Position numbers and translations under genes: made by a program. DNA of 64,000 nucleotides from Nymphaea colorata (Eukaryota; Streptophyta; Magnoliopsida; Nymphaeales; Nymphaeaceae): contig NC_045144.1 of NCBI RefSeq assembly GCF_008831285.2, positions 868,001 to 932,000 of the forward strand. The letters run 5' to 3'. Position 1 is the stretch's first letter; each line of letters begins with the position of its first letter. Positions 45,820-58,117 of the stretch are shown one piece after another. Under the pieces are notes generated by a model, which was given only the letters and a program-made list of their open reading frames with translations, was not told the origin of the DNA and ran no database searches.

Positions 45820-46490
45820 GAAGAACAAAAAATCTAATTTATGTCTTTCATCAACAGAAATTAAACCAGAAACTTTCAACGAGTTTAACAACTGCAAGTG
45901 AGCATGTCCTAGATGCGAATGCCATAACTAAATGTCTGGCTAAGAATTTTGAGAAACCAAAGAAGTATTAGCAGTCTTTTATTGATCGTCATCTCCAATA
46001 CTGAAAGGATTGCTAGTAGAGTCCTTCCTTTCTCTCGTCCATCTATAGAGTCCTCCTTTCTCAAGTGAACCTGTGTAAAGAATCTCGCCCGTCTGCATAT
46101 TCTTAACAATAAAACCATTAGAGGAAAATTCAATAGAGCATTGGTTGTCTTTGGTGAACCTTGCTACTGACATAAGATTCTTGTGTGCTTTAGGAGCATG
46201 CAACACATTTTTCAAAACAAAGGATGACGTCTTGCCAGGTAGGTACAACGTTACCTATATTTTTAATTTGCATCTTACTACCATTACCAACTATAATAGA
46301 ATTAAAACCATGATAAGGAACTTTACCTTGCATATCTTGTTCTGAATTTGTCACATGGTGGGAGGCACCTGTGTCTGGATACCAGGCTGAGTCTTGAGTA
46401 TTGCTGACATTTTCTCGGCTACTAGATGCATTATCAGATTTTCCCATGTTGCGTGTCATGGCCATAAACACTTTTGGAATATCATAACAT
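45820..46490 (-). pseudogene. Copia-1 protease and pre-integrase (arm B')
   Basis: WYPDTGASHHVT and GNGSKMQIKNIGNV (46,471-46,190) are followed, after a small insertion that shifts the frame, by LHAPKAHKNLMSVARFTKDN and LEKGGLYRW (46,248-45,979). The knuckle just upstream reads CQYFGRRNNTARQCYD, so it lacks the second Cys and the His ligand. Relic. Confidence 0.82.
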
Positions 46491-46708
46491 TGTCGAGCTG
46501 TGTTATTTCTTCTGCCAAAATACTGACAAGTTATTCCTGGGTTAGACTTGTTAGTATTATTGTTTTTTCCATAGTTTCCTCTTCCTCCATTACGGCCTCT
46601 ACCCCTACCACCATTTTAGTTGCCACGCCCTTGCCCTTGTTCAGCAATAAAGGCAGTGGCAGTGGCTTCAACCTGAGTCATCTGGGATGAAGAAAGCATT
46701 TCAAGTCG

Positions 46709-47344
46709 TCACTCTTGAGTAATTAACATATCATATAATTCAGACCATGAATACACATCTTTGAATGCAGTAACTGTGGTAATAAAAGATTCATATTCGG
46801 AATTCAGTCCATTCAAGGTATAGAGAACAAGGTCTGTATCTGAGACAAAGTGCTGCACTCTGCTAAGATAATCATGTAAGAAACTAATATGTTGAAGGTA
46901 TTCAGTCATAGACATTCCTCCCTTTTTTATGTTTTGTAATTCTCTTTTCAACTGAATAATACGAAGATTATTTTGTGAGGCATACTGTTTTTCAAGGATG
47001 CACCAAGCATTTATAGCCGTGCCAACATGAACCAGTTGTGACATGACTGGTTGAGTCACAGTGACTTTGATCCAATTTAGTGCAATTTGGTCTTCATGAT
47101 ACCATAAATCATCAGCAGTATTTTCTTGTGTGTGTGCTTCATCAAGAAATTCAGGTGGAGCAGAACATATTCCATTAACATACTTGATCAAATTTTGACT
47201 TTTCATAACACTTTCAATTTGAGAACACCAGAGAAGATAATTTGATCGATCAAGCTTGACTGAAACCAAACTTAAGAAAGCATTCCATTGTGTACCTGGT
47301 GGAGTAGAAGTGCGAGGAGCGTTAGATGAGGACAATGCAGCCAT
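46709..47344 (-). pseudogene. Copia-1 gag (arm B')
   Basis: A 211-codon frame starting at the same ATG as in arm B, with the same conserved blocks (KLDRSNYLLWCSQIESVMKS, AWCILEKQYASQNNLRII, LYTLNGLNSEYESFITTV). It ends at a TGA where arm B has CGA. Beyond it the frame continues through VEATATAFIAEQGQGRG to another TAA within the RG-rich linker. Confidence 0.85.
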
Positions 47345-47479
47345 ATTATACTAGAAATTTCTCCCTCGTTCAATCAACATCCGTGAGCATAGTCAATATG
47401 ATTTGTGTCTGATAAACAAAAAAGGCGACTGAGGAGGTGGATCGGGCGACTGAAGGGGCAGATAGGCCTCAGTGGTACT

Positions 47480-47895
47480 CCCTTGTTAGCATGCTCCTTG
47501 GTGAACAAGTGAACACAAAAGGAAACAGCGTGCCCCTTGGTGACGGCTGGAAACAGCATGACCTTCCCTTGTTGAGAGATAGAAAAAGAAGTCAACAGCG
47601 TGCTCCTTGATGAAGGCTGGAAAGAGCGTGGCCTTCCTTAGACAGAAAAGGAGGCACGTGCCTCGGTGAAGGCAGGAAACCACACACTCCAAAAGGAAGG
47701 CACGTGCCTCAATGAAGGCAGGAAACAACACACTCGGTGCCACAACCTTGTTCAAACACTAAAAGGAGCAGCCCACTCCTTGGTGAAACAGTGCAGTCCT
47801 CGGTGAAGATAAGAAGCAGCACGCTCCTCAGTGAAGACAGGAAGACAAGAAGCAGCATGCTCCTCGGTGAAGACAGGAAGCAGCACACTCCTCTG
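47480..47895 (-). repeat. Leader minisatellite of Copia-1 (arm B')
   Basis: Partner of 16,890-17,260, with a core like CTTCACCGAGGAGCGTGCTG. On the minus strand several GCTGCTTCT-spaced units near 47,895-47,800 are more regular than in arm B. Confidence 0.75.
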
Positions 47896-48079
47896 TCGTT
47901 TCCCTGGTTATGCCAAAAACTGTGGATGTAGGAAGAGGAACAGGAGACGGACCAGGGGGTGCAGCAAAGAGAGTGGCTGGAAAACGATGGTGCCGGCATC
48001 AAACAATGATCGTGATCCAGACAGGTGAAGCGTGGCTCTAGAAAGATGCAAAATATGGAAGACCACTGTGAAAGCAGTT

Positions 48080-48098
48080 GCAGGCTTTGATACCAAGT
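48080..48098 (-). promoter_or_regulatory. Primer-binding site of Copia-1 (arm B')
   Basis: On the minus strand TTGGTATCAAAGCC follows the LTR. This is close to the initiator-Met tRNA complement and is degraded in the arm B copy. Confidence 0.75.
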
Positions 48099-48425
48099 TG
48101 AAAGAAAAGATGAACACACAGGTGTAACGAGGTTCGGCTAAAATCAGCCTACATCCACACAATGACTCTCTCTTCTATTCTATAACCACACAGAGAGAGT
48201 ACATATATTTATAGTCACTTTATACAAGTTAGATCCTTGATTTTAGGATCTTGATTTACACGAAAGATTTGGGCAAAATTATAGAAGAAGATAGGGGAAA
48301 TGATTTCATTCTCATTTAGAGAATATTGGTCAGTTTTGGATAGCTCTTGAGTTTTGGAAACCGTACCCTATCCTTTGTAACTGATCTTGATCATATCCGT
48401 TCCATAGATCTTATCATTGTTAACA
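48099..48425 (-). repeat. 5' LTR of Copia-1 (arm B')
   Basis: 327 bp, TGTTAACAATG start and TTTCA end on the minus strand. Partner of 16,337-16,663. Confidence 0.87.
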
Positions 48426-48439
48426 AATCTAGCACAGCC

Positions 48440-48895
48440 CTATGTTACAGAAATTTCTGAATATTTTCTCCAAGAAGAAGGTCATTCTGCTGGACCAGAA
48501 ACCCCGGAAGAGGCTTGGTGATTCTTATGAGAGAGATGGGCTCTATCTACTACATTAACTTGAACACAAACAAGGCACTTCCAGGTGACAAGAAGAATGA
48601 AGAATCACTCCTATGGCACTATAGGTTGGGATATTTGTTTGATCTAATTCTCAAAACTGTGTTTCTTAAGCTCGTCTACAATTTTCCAGTATGTGAGACA
48701 TGCAATTACGCAAAGATGACTGGACAATCATTTCTTGAATCTGAAATAAAAAGCCAATATTGCTTCAACTTGGTTCAGGCCGATGTATGGGGCCCAACTC
48801 CTGCTGTTTCCAACTTTATTTTCAGATACTTTCTCCTGTTAAAAGATGACAAATCATGGATGAGTTGGGTGTTCTTTCTCAAGGGAAAAGGATGA
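48440..48895 (+). pseudogene. Copia-3 fragment: pre-integrase and integrase start (arm B')
   Basis: About 126 codons (48,515-48,895) with GSIYYINLN, LLWHYRLGYLFDLILK, VCETCNYAKMTG and then FNLVQADVWGPTPAVSNFIF and SWVFFLK, which is the zinc head and the first catalytic Asp region of a copia integrase. It ends soon after; no second Asp or Glu is present. Inverted partner of 15,960-16,336, where the part after ES is more degraded. The plus-strand start is arbitrary because it is an internal Pol piece. Confidence 0.8.
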
Positions 48896-48949
48896 AGTCT
48901 TTTTTATTAGCAGGCATTGCATGGCCACTAGCAATATCTTATATTAACA

Positions 48950-50640
48950 AAAGTCACGCACTGGGTGAATTTTATCCAATCTTAAGACTGTGAAAGGTTC
49001 CAGATTGGGTTGACAAGGACTTGGTTTCGCATGCAAGATTCACAAATATTATTAACCGACAAATTTTTGGTGGTGGCGAACCCTCTGCTAGGTTAAAAGA
49101 ATCAAAACTTAGCTGGAACAATCTTGACATCAGGGCTGGGGCTTGTTCTCTCTATATGTTTGAAGTTGAACTCTTGTCCTCAGAAGAGGGGTCGACCTTT
49201 TAGTTGTTGTTAGCTCAAAGCCATCTAGACATCCTTTGTCTTTCTCACTCCTCTTTTTGCTTCTATTGTCGTTTCTTTGCTGTTCTTAATTTGTAATTTG
49301 GTGCTTTCTTGTCATCTATTTTATAATTTTTTTTTTATTTTATCTATGAAAATTGGTTCAGATCAACCTATTTGAATCGTACCAGTTTGTTATCAGCCCG
49401 ATATTTGATCAAATTATAATTGGCATGCAGAGTCCTATATTTTATTAAATAATCTTATTCCTAGTCCCATGAGTTCTTTTCGACGATTTCCTGGGCCTCC
49501 CTTTTTACACTCCTACGCATGTCCAATGATATTGGATCGTGTAGGTCGGTGCAGGGTTGTAGTATTTTTTTTATAAAGCTGTGTATATTTTGGAATATTT
49601 ACTTTTTCATAAACCCTTTTTGTCCTTCTAAAAGTCTTTTTCTTTTTACTTAGACATGTTATTTTGGTTATTAATCACCCATATGCATAATTTTTCATGC
49701 ATAAGACCATATAAGACACTAATTTTGGATCCGGCTTTCCATAATGCTCATGCCCATGTGAGTAGAATCAAATGTCCTTCAACTGGCATGCATAGTGCTT
49801 CCAAGTTCCATCCTTGCACTAGTATAGCACATTGCTCTCGATCCGACCAGGTCGACTGGAAACTGAAAGCATGTCATCGTCATTTAAGAAAAGTCATTCC
49901 TGGGATTCAAAGAAAAGTCGGCTGAATTTTTCTCCTTTAACTGGCCCTTGCATCCAATTAAGACGAACCGATACAATTAATTTCTTGTAACTAAAACTTA
50001 CAAGTACATCATATGTTCATATATATATATATATATATATAAAGGAATTGAAATCAGCTATTTTTTTGTTTTGTGTGGATAAAAACCATCACAGTGCATT
50101 TGCATTGACCAGTTGTTTGAGCATGATCTTTTGAAAGCAGTGTTTAATTATACAAAATAACCACTCTACTGCAGAAGTAGCTGCCTGAAATGTATGAAGT
50201 TATTAACATGAACATAACTAAAGTTTGTGCGGCACCATCCATCATGTACCTCCACCACGGGACTTACCATCGCACAAGATGATTCAGTTGAATTTGAATG
50301 AACCTGCAATTGTGGGTCACCTTATACAGGATATGCTCTGTCACTAGGGAAGATCTCTATATTTTAATTTTAATTTGTTCTGTCTTAACACAAAATACAA
50401 GGTCGGCCGAATGCTATTGGGCCCAGCTATCATTAATTACCAAATAAGCACTTTATTAATTTGTCAGTCATTTGACCCAAATAATGCCAATGTTTAATTG
50501 ATACCATATTTTTTTCGTTTAAGATTTAGAAAAGAATTATATCAATTAATTATCAGACATTTCATGATTTTGTCATCTGCTACCTCTAGCTTTGATAGTC
50601 ATAGCACTAACTTCATCCACATTTTCTTTTCCCCGGCCCT
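48950..50640 (-). repeat. Family R, copy b2' (arm B'), unoccupied gypsy site
   Basis: Inverted partner of 14,240-15,870. The unoccupied insertion site is at about 49,415-49,440 (ATAATTGGCATGCAGAG). An AT run sits at 50,020-50,041 that arm B lacks. Confidence 0.72.
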
Positions 50641-51169
50641 GCAAATTAATCATCGTCAAAACATTTTCATAAAATTAGATCAAATTGATAGATATAAATT
50701 TCAAAAAAATAACAAAGTATATTATTTTGCAAACATGTACGAAGGTTATTATAATGTACTGCTGAAGTTGAAAAAACAAAATCATTAGCAATAGAATATT
50801 GATAAAAAAACATATAAAGACAAAGAAAATAGTGCGTGAGCACCCCGATCGTCAGGAAGGGGATGTTCAAGTAATATTGACAAAGTTACTCTTTGATGTA
50901 GATTCATTACTTATTCTTTCTATTAAAAGGGACGACAGCCCAACTCCGAGCAGAGTTTGCATCGAAAGTGACAAAGAAAATTGTGGTGGTGTACTTATGT
51001 TACGACTAAAATTGACTTGATACCGATGAAACTACAAAAAAAGGGAGGAAATTCGGAAATTCAAACTGTTACAGTCTTAATGCATTTAGAAGCAAGTAGT
51101 TTACAAATCAAATCATGAGAATATATATTGTTACATTAAAGAGAGGCAGCTCTTTGCAAATGCACCATG

Positions 51170-51269
51170 NNNNNNNNNNNNNNNNNNNNNNNNNNNNNNN
51201 NNNNNNNNNNNNNNNNNNNNNNNNNNNNNNNNNNNNNNNNNNNNNNNNNNNNNNNNNNNNNNNNNNNNN
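51170..51269. other. Assembly gap (100 N)
   Basis: Exactly 100 N, the usual placeholder for a gap of unknown size. The left flank is arm B'; the right flank is unrelated sequence leading into the RadA-like locus. The adjacency is therefore a scaffolding claim. Confidence 0.99.
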
Positions 51270-51954
51270 AGCAAGAGATCTAGTCGATTGCTCACATAAA
51301 ATTCACGTTAATTTCTAAAAAACAAAAGAACTAGAGAAATATAAATGGACAAACAGCTCAACATTAAGGATTTACAAAAAATCAGCATTTAGATATAATG
51401 AGAGCATGATATTTTCAACGTTGAAGTATGTATGCAATCTACTAAGTCATGATGCCAAGCATCAAAGATAGCTGAACAATCAGAAGGCTAAGGACCGTGG
51501 ACATGTTTCAATGTTAACTGTTAAGAGTGCACCTCATATCTTAACACAAAAGAGGGCAAACAGGTTAGGATTGGCATGGTACCATGCGTTAGAAATCTCT
51601 TTACTATGAACAGATTCCCTTGGCCAAGTTCATTGATGTTATCAAGGTATTCCTATATGATTGTCAGATGATATCATCGAAAAGAACAGATTGATTGATA
51701 CAGAATAGGAACATCCAAAAACTTTGATCGTAAAACCTTTCTAGAGAACAGATGGAGAGGTTGCTGTCCGCACAGTACATGTCAACACAGTGCTATTCAA
51801 CATTCTCAATCATAATCTTAAACAAGTTTGAAATATTTTTAATAATGTTTTAAGGGTAACATTTATGTATGTTAAAATGAAACCATTTTCATTGTCATTT
51901 AAATGACAAAAAGAAAAGGATGCAATTATAATGTACACAATTCTAAACACATAC

Positions 51955-52032
51955 CGTTCGAAGCTCGCCACCAAGACCACTTCTCCACTTCTCCGATAAA
52001 AGCTACATTTTAGGTATTAGAAACTCCAAAAG
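51955..52032 (-). pseudogene. RadA-like exon with frame damage
   Basis: Between a plausible acceptor (GCTGATAG) and donor (GTATGTG) the remnants LEFLIP, VAFIGE and GLGGELRT occur in three different frames. An 8-bp direct repeat GGAGAAGT-GGAGAAGT accounts for one shift. Confidence 0.72.
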
Positions 52033-52151
52033 CTATCAGCACATTTCCAGAAAACAGTATGAGAAAATAATCATTCGATCAGAATTCAGTGCCATCCATG
52101 GAAAGAGTAACAAGAGTTTTGCTCGTAACAAGATGATCAAGAAATACATAC

Positions 52152-52232
52152 CTACTGCAAATAGCAGCTGCAATTGCAAGATCCCCAGCTGTCTCTGTCA
52201 ACTTCATACCGCTAACAACATTCAAAAATGGC
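52152..52232 (-). other. RadA-like exon (Lon-like domain)
   Basis: Acceptor TTTCATAG|GCCATTTTTG; donor AGTAG|GTATGT. 81 bp, open. It encodes NVVSGMKLTETAGDLAIA, the conserved segment of the RadA Lon-like domain. Confidence 0.85.
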
Positions 52233-52956
52233 CTATGAAAGAAATTTCACGAAGTTGGCACATATTCTTCATGGCATGAATAATCAAATTTCTTTAAAGA
52301 GAATGCACAAATTAATTGATAGAAAGAATTAGAACATAATTAAAAACATTTATTGCAATTTGGTCCCAGAGCTTTTATAACTATTCTGAGAATCTGAACC
52401 AAATAACTTAGAAGAGTCCTTCCACCCGCACAGAAAAGCTCAAAAGGGTCGTCTAATGATGAGCTTTTGTGGACACCCAAATCAACTTTGAATTAATGAG
52501 TTCCATCAACTAGTACAGTTCTGACTTGAAAGACACAGTTCCATCTACTAGTGGAGTTTTGACTTAAAAGACATTTTAAGTTTCCAAAACTGGTTAGGAT
52601 CTGTGGAACCAATGGTCTAGCCTAAAAATCAAGTATGGTCAAGGAGAGGTAAAAGCAAGCTTCATTAGAGCATCACTTTAACAGTATTCAGACAAGCCAT
52701 TGGACAAGCTTTAACAAGGTAAAGCTGATTGTACAGCAAGTTTCAGGCCTCAAAGGAAGTTTGCTCCTAGAAAACCCATGGAAGTCAATATCTGCAGGCT
52801 ATTACTGTCAGAAGATATGTCTCACACGGAGCTGTCAACATCATTTATCTTCTTGAATAATGAGATTAGCACATTAAGCAAGAAAAAGGAGTAGCACAAC
52901 AACATTGAATTTCAAGTAGTTTGCTGTTTCTAAATTTTAACAGTACTGTTGAAGCA

Positions 52957-53204
52957 TGTTAAATGGGTTTCAGGACCAGGTCTGGATCCATACCCGATCC
53001 ATCGTGTAGCCCTTGTTGGGCCTTACTTAAGGCTTGTAACCCTAATTTTGAGTTGTTAATGAAATCTTAAGAGAGAGAGAGTCTGGTTGCTAGTGGGCTC
53101 CAGTTCCTCCTCGTCCGTGGTTTTTTTTTTCCTCTTGCTGAGGGTTTTTCCACGTTACATCGTGTTCATCGTATTCCTTTGTTCTTGATCCTCGTGTTCC
53201 TACA
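52957..53204 (+). repeat. 5' LTR of Copia-2
   Basis: It starts TGTTAAATGGG (or ten bases earlier at TGTTGAAG) and ends TTCCTACA, followed at once by TGGTATCAGAGTCG, an initiator-Met primer-binding site (53,205-53,218). It is about 250 bp, usual for plant copia LTRs. It includes a GAGAGAGAGAG tract after a TAATGAAA, plausibly the transcript R region. Confidence 0.8.
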
Positions 53205-53862
53205 TGGTATCAGAGTCGTGAAGTTCTGGCGTGTCTGATTCGCGTTTTTGTTTCTGTTGTGGCCGTGTGAGAGGAGGACTTGTGCCGGTACTGTTCATTG
53301 CCCATTGCCTGACGGTTCCAATCACGTGCCGTTACTATTCGCTGCCCGACGTTGGTCATCGCCTGACATCGTGGAGTTCCGGCGTCTCTTCCAGCGATGC
53401 ACTCGACACTATTGGAGTTTGGCGATGCACTCGACGCCGTCTGGAGTTTCGGCGTCTCTCTATTCTGGTGACTCTCTGTTTCTGTCCTGCTTGCCGCTGT
53501 GAAGTTTTGTTGGACTCAGGCGAAGGTTGCTGTGCCCGACAGTGCACCTTCTGCGCCCGAGATTTTTTCTCTTCGCCCTTCGAAGAGCATCGCCCGAGAC
53601 TGCCGCTGTCGCCTCTGCCAGTGCCTAACGTCACCACTCTGTGCTCTGTTCCTACCGCCACCACCTGACTGCATCGCCTGGAAACTCTGCTGCCACCGGC
53701 TGCCTCGCCCGACATTACTCCATCGCACGGCAGGTTGTTTCTGTTCAGCCCCTGGTTCTGCTATGGTGGAGTTCCTGTTTTTGGCCCATTTGTTCCCTTT
53801 TTGCTGTCCATGTTTTGCCGCTCTGTTTCTTTTTGCCCCCTTTGTAAGGCAGGTCTGCAATT

Positions 53863-54900
53863 ATGGCAGCCTCTTCCTCGTTGACCATCAACACTGTTTA
53901 GAATGAAGCTGTGGCTTATAGAACCGAGAGTATTCCTCTTCAAGTCACTACCATTCGCCTTACTAAGGAAAATTATCTTAAGTGGGCTGCCGCCATCACC
54001 ATGGGAATAGCTGGTCGAGGCCGTATTGCATATGTGAATGGGAGTAAGGTTGAACCTGCTGCGAACAGTATATAGCTTGGGATACTTGGTTTCTTGAGGA
54101 CAACCAAGTCAAAAATTGGATTGTTAATTCAGTCTCGTCTGATATTTAATCTCTCATTCTTCGTAAGAAGACTGTGAGAGATATGTGGATCATGTTGGAA
54201 CAAATGTATGCCAAGAAGAAGAGGAAGGTTCGTGTGTATCAACTGATGAAGGATGTGTATGCTCTCAGGCAAGGGAATGTCTCGGTCACAGATTTCTATG
54301 CAGCTCTAAAATCCAAATGGGAGGATCTTGACTACCATTCCAAGGCTACTTGGCACTGTCATGACAACCAGATGCAGTACGTTGCAAAAGAATGGGAGAA
54401 TAGGATATTCCTGTTCTTAGTAGGGCTAAATGATGAATTTGAAAATATCAGGAGTCAGATTCTTAACTCTGAGGAATCCTTCAGTATCGAAGATGTCTAC
54501 TCCCATGTTGAGGCTGAAGAACAGAGAAGACTTGTCCCCCTGGGGGAAGAGGGATCACATACCTTATAATGAGAGATCTGCACTTGTTAGTCCTGGTCTG
54601 GGTAGTGCTCCCAAACCTCTTCGTAGATGCACTCATTGCAAGAAGACTGGCCATACTGTGGATTTCCGTTGGGATCTTCATCCAGAAAAACGGGATAACA
54701 GGGTGAGATCTTCTAGTGGGAAGATGCCTGTGTCGGAGGATACCAACTCTAGTGGATGCAAGGCCTCCATTTCTGCTGAACAGCTTCGTGAACTGCAGCC
54801 TATTTGGGTCGGATCGATGTCAATCCGGCCGAGACATCATATGAAACGAAGGCTAATCATGCTCTTGCCATCGTAGGGGATATAGGTAACTCCTACTTGG
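53863..54900 (+). pseudogene. Copia-2 gag
   Basis: ATGGCAGCC begins a frame with a TAG after 13 codons, then IRLTKENYLKWAAAITMGIA, the usual copia gag opening. After two frameshifts or stops, 54,174-54,569 is open (MWIMLEQMYAKKKRKVRVYQ, FLVGLNDEFENIRSQIL). The knuckle CTHCKKTGHTVDFR near 54,630 has R where the last Cys is expected. Non-functional. Confidence 0.82.
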
Positions 54901-56200
54901 GAGAATGGATTGTTGACACTGGTGCTACTCACCACATGACAGGTAACCCTAAATTGTTTCATGAGTATAAATTGGCTTCTGGTAGGAAACGAATTATCCC
55001 TCGCAGATGGTTCCTCTACCTTTGTGGCTGGAGAAGGGAGTCTGTCCTTGTTTGACAAATTTCATGTGCGAGGAGCATTACATGTCCCTCAGTTTCCCTT
55101 AAATCTCTTATCAGTTAGTAAACTTACTAAAGAGCTGAATTGTGACCTCATTTTCTCTATAAATCGTTGTGTTTTGCAGGACTTGGTGATAGGGAAGAGG
55201 ATTGGGATTGGTTTGGCGTCTGATGGCTTATATCGTCTTCTCATACGAGTGGCCACGGCTCTTATGACAGTGATTAGCAAGACAGAAAAGTGAAGAGAAG
55301 ATTGTCTTCAGTCCTTTTTGTATTGGCATGAATGCCTTCGGCATTAACCTTTTGGGATTTTAAAACAGTTGTTTTCCGATTTGTGTTCCACTATGAATTT
55401 GTCTTTGATTTCTTGTGATGTATGTCAGTTTGCCAAACATGTGAGGGCTTCGTACCCTATTTCTACTAGTTGTGTTAATGAAGTTTTTTCCTTGGTTTAC
55501 TCTGAAGTGTGGGGGCCTTTGAGAATTCATACCCGTCAAGGGTTTCAATATTTTATTACTTTTATTGATGACTTCTCTAGGACCACCTTTGTGTACTTGT
55601 TAAAAGATCGCAGTGAGGTACTTTAAATCATAGAGACGTTCATTCTTCTTGTGCAAACTCAATATGGTGGAAATGTTAAAACTTTTCGATCAGATAATGC
55701 CCGTGAGTATATGTGTCAGTCAGTTGAGAATTTTCTTCGAAAAAGGGGGATTGTTCATAAGACGTCCTGTAGTTATACCCCCCCTCAAAACGAGGTGGCT
55801 GAGAGGAAGAACCGCCAGCTCCTTAATGTCACCATAGCCCTTTTGTTTCAGAGAAATCTTCCCAAACACTATTGGGGTGATGCAGTTCTTACTAGTGTGT
55901 ACCTCATCAACCGCATGCCCAGTCGTGTACTGAATGGTCGGACTCCTCATTCCTTACTTCCGGGAAGTCGTCAACCTTTTCTTCTCCCCCCTCGTGTGTT
56001 TGGTTGTGTGTGTTTTATTCATGATCACAGTCCAAATGTTAAGAAACTTGACCCCCGGTCTATCAAGGGTGTGTTTGTTGGGTATTCTTCCACTCAGAAA
56101 GGGTATAGATGTCTTGATCCTACTACTGGTCGAGTTTATGTTACAAGGGATGTTACCTTTTTGGAACATGCATCTTACTTTTGTGAGAATACTCTTTAGG
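54801..56200 (+). pseudogene. Copia-2 protease and integrase
   Basis: Protease WIVDTGATHHMTG at about 54,907-54,945 continues, after a frameshift, as LHVPQFPLNLLSVSKLTKEL. Integrase: the zinc head is degraded (CDVCQFAKHVRASYP), the first catalytic block reads YSEVWGPLRIHT with E for D, the second block is FRSDNAREY and the third PPQNEVAERKNRQLL (E retained). The end VFVGYSSTQKGYRCLDPTTG and DVTFLEH closes the domain. A stop (TAA at 55,624) separates 55,369-55,626 from 55,651-56,199. Substitution of the first Asp is expected to impair catalysis even without the stops. Confidence 0.85.
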
Positions 56201-57552
56201 AGGAGAAGTCTGTGGTTAGGGAAGAGTATTCTCAGAGTCAAGAGATTCAATTTACAGACTTCTTGGATTACAAGAAAGAAGAACCTATCACAGTTGATTA
56301 TGGGTATGAAAGGGAGAAAGGATGTTCAAAACCTCTCACAGTTGTTGATATGCCTGAGAAGGAGAAAGGGTGTAACACCGGGACTGAGAAGGAAGGCCTT
56401 CGTTTGTTTGGACAGGTCTACTCTAGACGAGGTGCTCGGACAGAGGAGGTGACTTGTGGTGCGAGGTCTAATTCCAATCCCAATGCCATTCCTTCCCTGG
56501 AAGACTCAAGATGAGGTTGAAAAAGAAAATGACGAGCTTCCCATTGCCCTGAGGAAGGGTGTGAGGTCAATCCACAAAAAATCTCAAACTTAATGAAAAA
56601 TGAGAAGAAAATATAGAATCTTGATGGAAGAAAAATAAAAAAGAAGGGAAAAATCAAAATTAAAGAAAAAATTAAGTATCAAAATATAATTTTTTTTGTT
56701 TTAAAATACAGCCTATACAGCCGTACCTTTGTCACCTTATTCACATATCGACATGGATAGGTGGTAAGATCACATGTACTCATGTGACTTAAAACAAAAA
56801 CATCGTATTTTAGATAATTTTCAGCGATTCCTTGTCATTAGATTTCTTTCCCTCCAAGTAATGTATAGTCACTATAGAGTATAAATATTGATTGGCCAAG
56901 CAACAGGTTGTCTTTTGACGAAACTCCATTTCTTGAATTGATAAACTGATTTCCAATGAACCTTCTGATAATTAAGCTTCTTCTGTGTGTAGTGTAAGAC
57001 TGTAAGTTGTAACAAAAGCACATAAAGGAACAATTTGGTGAAATAAGAGCCCCTAGCTCTACTCACACAAGGATTTCATAATAAAACACTACAATACCAC
57101 ATACTATACTAGCAAATATTGCAAACACCATCATGCTTGATATGTTACAGACTTATGGGTTTAAGCTAAATATTTTTATTTAGGCGTTTAGGTCCAAGCA
57201 GCCTACACCAAGCTTTAAGCCATGTCTCACAGCATATCTGATATAAGGAGTTAGAGCAGCTCAGAAAAATAACAAAAAAAGGAAGAAGGAATGTGGACCC
57301 GATGAAGCACATTTACAAAACAAAACAGTCAGCAGATTATTTGAGGCAGAGATACACTTTGCACAGGTTAAGACTTAAGACATGCCTATCTGACCACAAC
57401 AATTTGAATAGAGGAGGCCAGTTATGGCCTATGGGTAAGCAGTGCAGAAGCAGCAGAACCAACCTGGCCCAGGTCAACCATAACATTCTCCTCTTGCTTT
57501 GAACCTAACCACTTTAGCCCCTACTCCTTCCATGATTCACTCCCTCCTCCTT
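56201..57552. other. Copia-2 linker tail, then intron-like AT-rich spacer
   Basis: 56,212-56,514 is an acidic, low-complexity linker frame of the polyprotein (three repeats like EKEKGC). From 56,590 to 57,552 I see no gene. It lies inside the RadA-like intron. Confidence 0.6.
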
Positions 57553-57576
57553 ATGCTTCTCTCTCCCTCTCTCTCC

Positions 57577-57634
<58 letters not shown>
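57553..57634. repeat. (CT)n microsatellite, about 80 bp
   Basis: A run of CT dinucleotides, pure from about 57,577. Confidence 0.96.
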
Positions 57635-57636
<2 letters not shown>

Positions 57637-58117
57637 AACAGTCCTGTCAGAGGCCTGTTCTCATCAGGCCTATATGTTCTACATATTCTCATCAGAGACA
57701 GTTACTAATGCAGGTCAGAGGCCTACCAGACAGCAGCTCATAACTATAGGTACCACAAATGATCTGACTAGAGGAAAAAGAAACATCTGCATTTGCAATT
57801 GAGTAGAAAAAAAAATCCACATTTGCAGTGCTAATCTATCGTTATTTGAGAAGAAAAAAAGTTGCATTGCATATGCAAATGGAACAAATAGGATGTATGT
57901 AAGATCCATGCACATGATCAAATATAGAACAGAAATCAAAACCTCTTCATAACCACGAAGAAAGGGCAATATAGTGAAGTAGCTACCCAAAGAGCAGAAC
58001 CATCCGGACATCATGTTGTTCAATCACAGAAAAGAACTGTATCATGAAATTCACTCCTGTGAAAATGTATAAACGAAAATTTGAACCAGCACATTGATGA
58101 GGCATGTCCGAGAATAC

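Larger units (their letters stand above)
45473..48425 (-). mobile_element. Copia-1, longer copy (arm B')
   Basis: Read on the minus strand: LTR 48,425-48,099, primer-binding site, leader with minisatellite, gag, RG-rich linker, zinc-knuckle remnant, protease and a rearranged integrase remnant ending near 45,473. It extends past the point (45,943-45,950) where the arm B copy is cut. No reverse transcriptase, RNase H or second LTR lies below 45,470. The LTR is inserted in the Copia-3 relic at 48,426. Confidence 0.87.
45943..51169 (-). repeat. Arm B' of the second inverted duplication
   Basis: Reverse complement of 12,690-18,883 except for indels. It ends abruptly at the N gap, still in homology (TTTGCAAATGCACCATG matches 12,690-12,706 inverted), so its true outer end is unknown. 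Confidence 0.88.
52957..56590 (+). mobile_element. Copia-2: 5' LTR to integrase, truncated before reverse transcriptase
   Basis: LTR 52,957-53,204, primer-binding site, a GC-rich leader of about 650 bp, gag with stops, zinc knuckle remnant, protease, pre-integrase, integrase and the linker before RT (LPIALRKGVRS at about 56,540). The sequence then leaves copia homology near 56,590 with no RT, RNase H or 3' LTR. It lies in an intron of the RadA-like gene, in the opposite orientation to it. Leader and coding base composition is richer in G/C than the AT-rich flanks. Confidence 0.87.

Noticed and set aside
53231-53906. Overlapping 110-145-codon frames on both strands in the Copia-2 leader
   Set aside because: G/C-rich leader between the primer-binding site and gag; multiple frames are open because of base composition and none has a domain.
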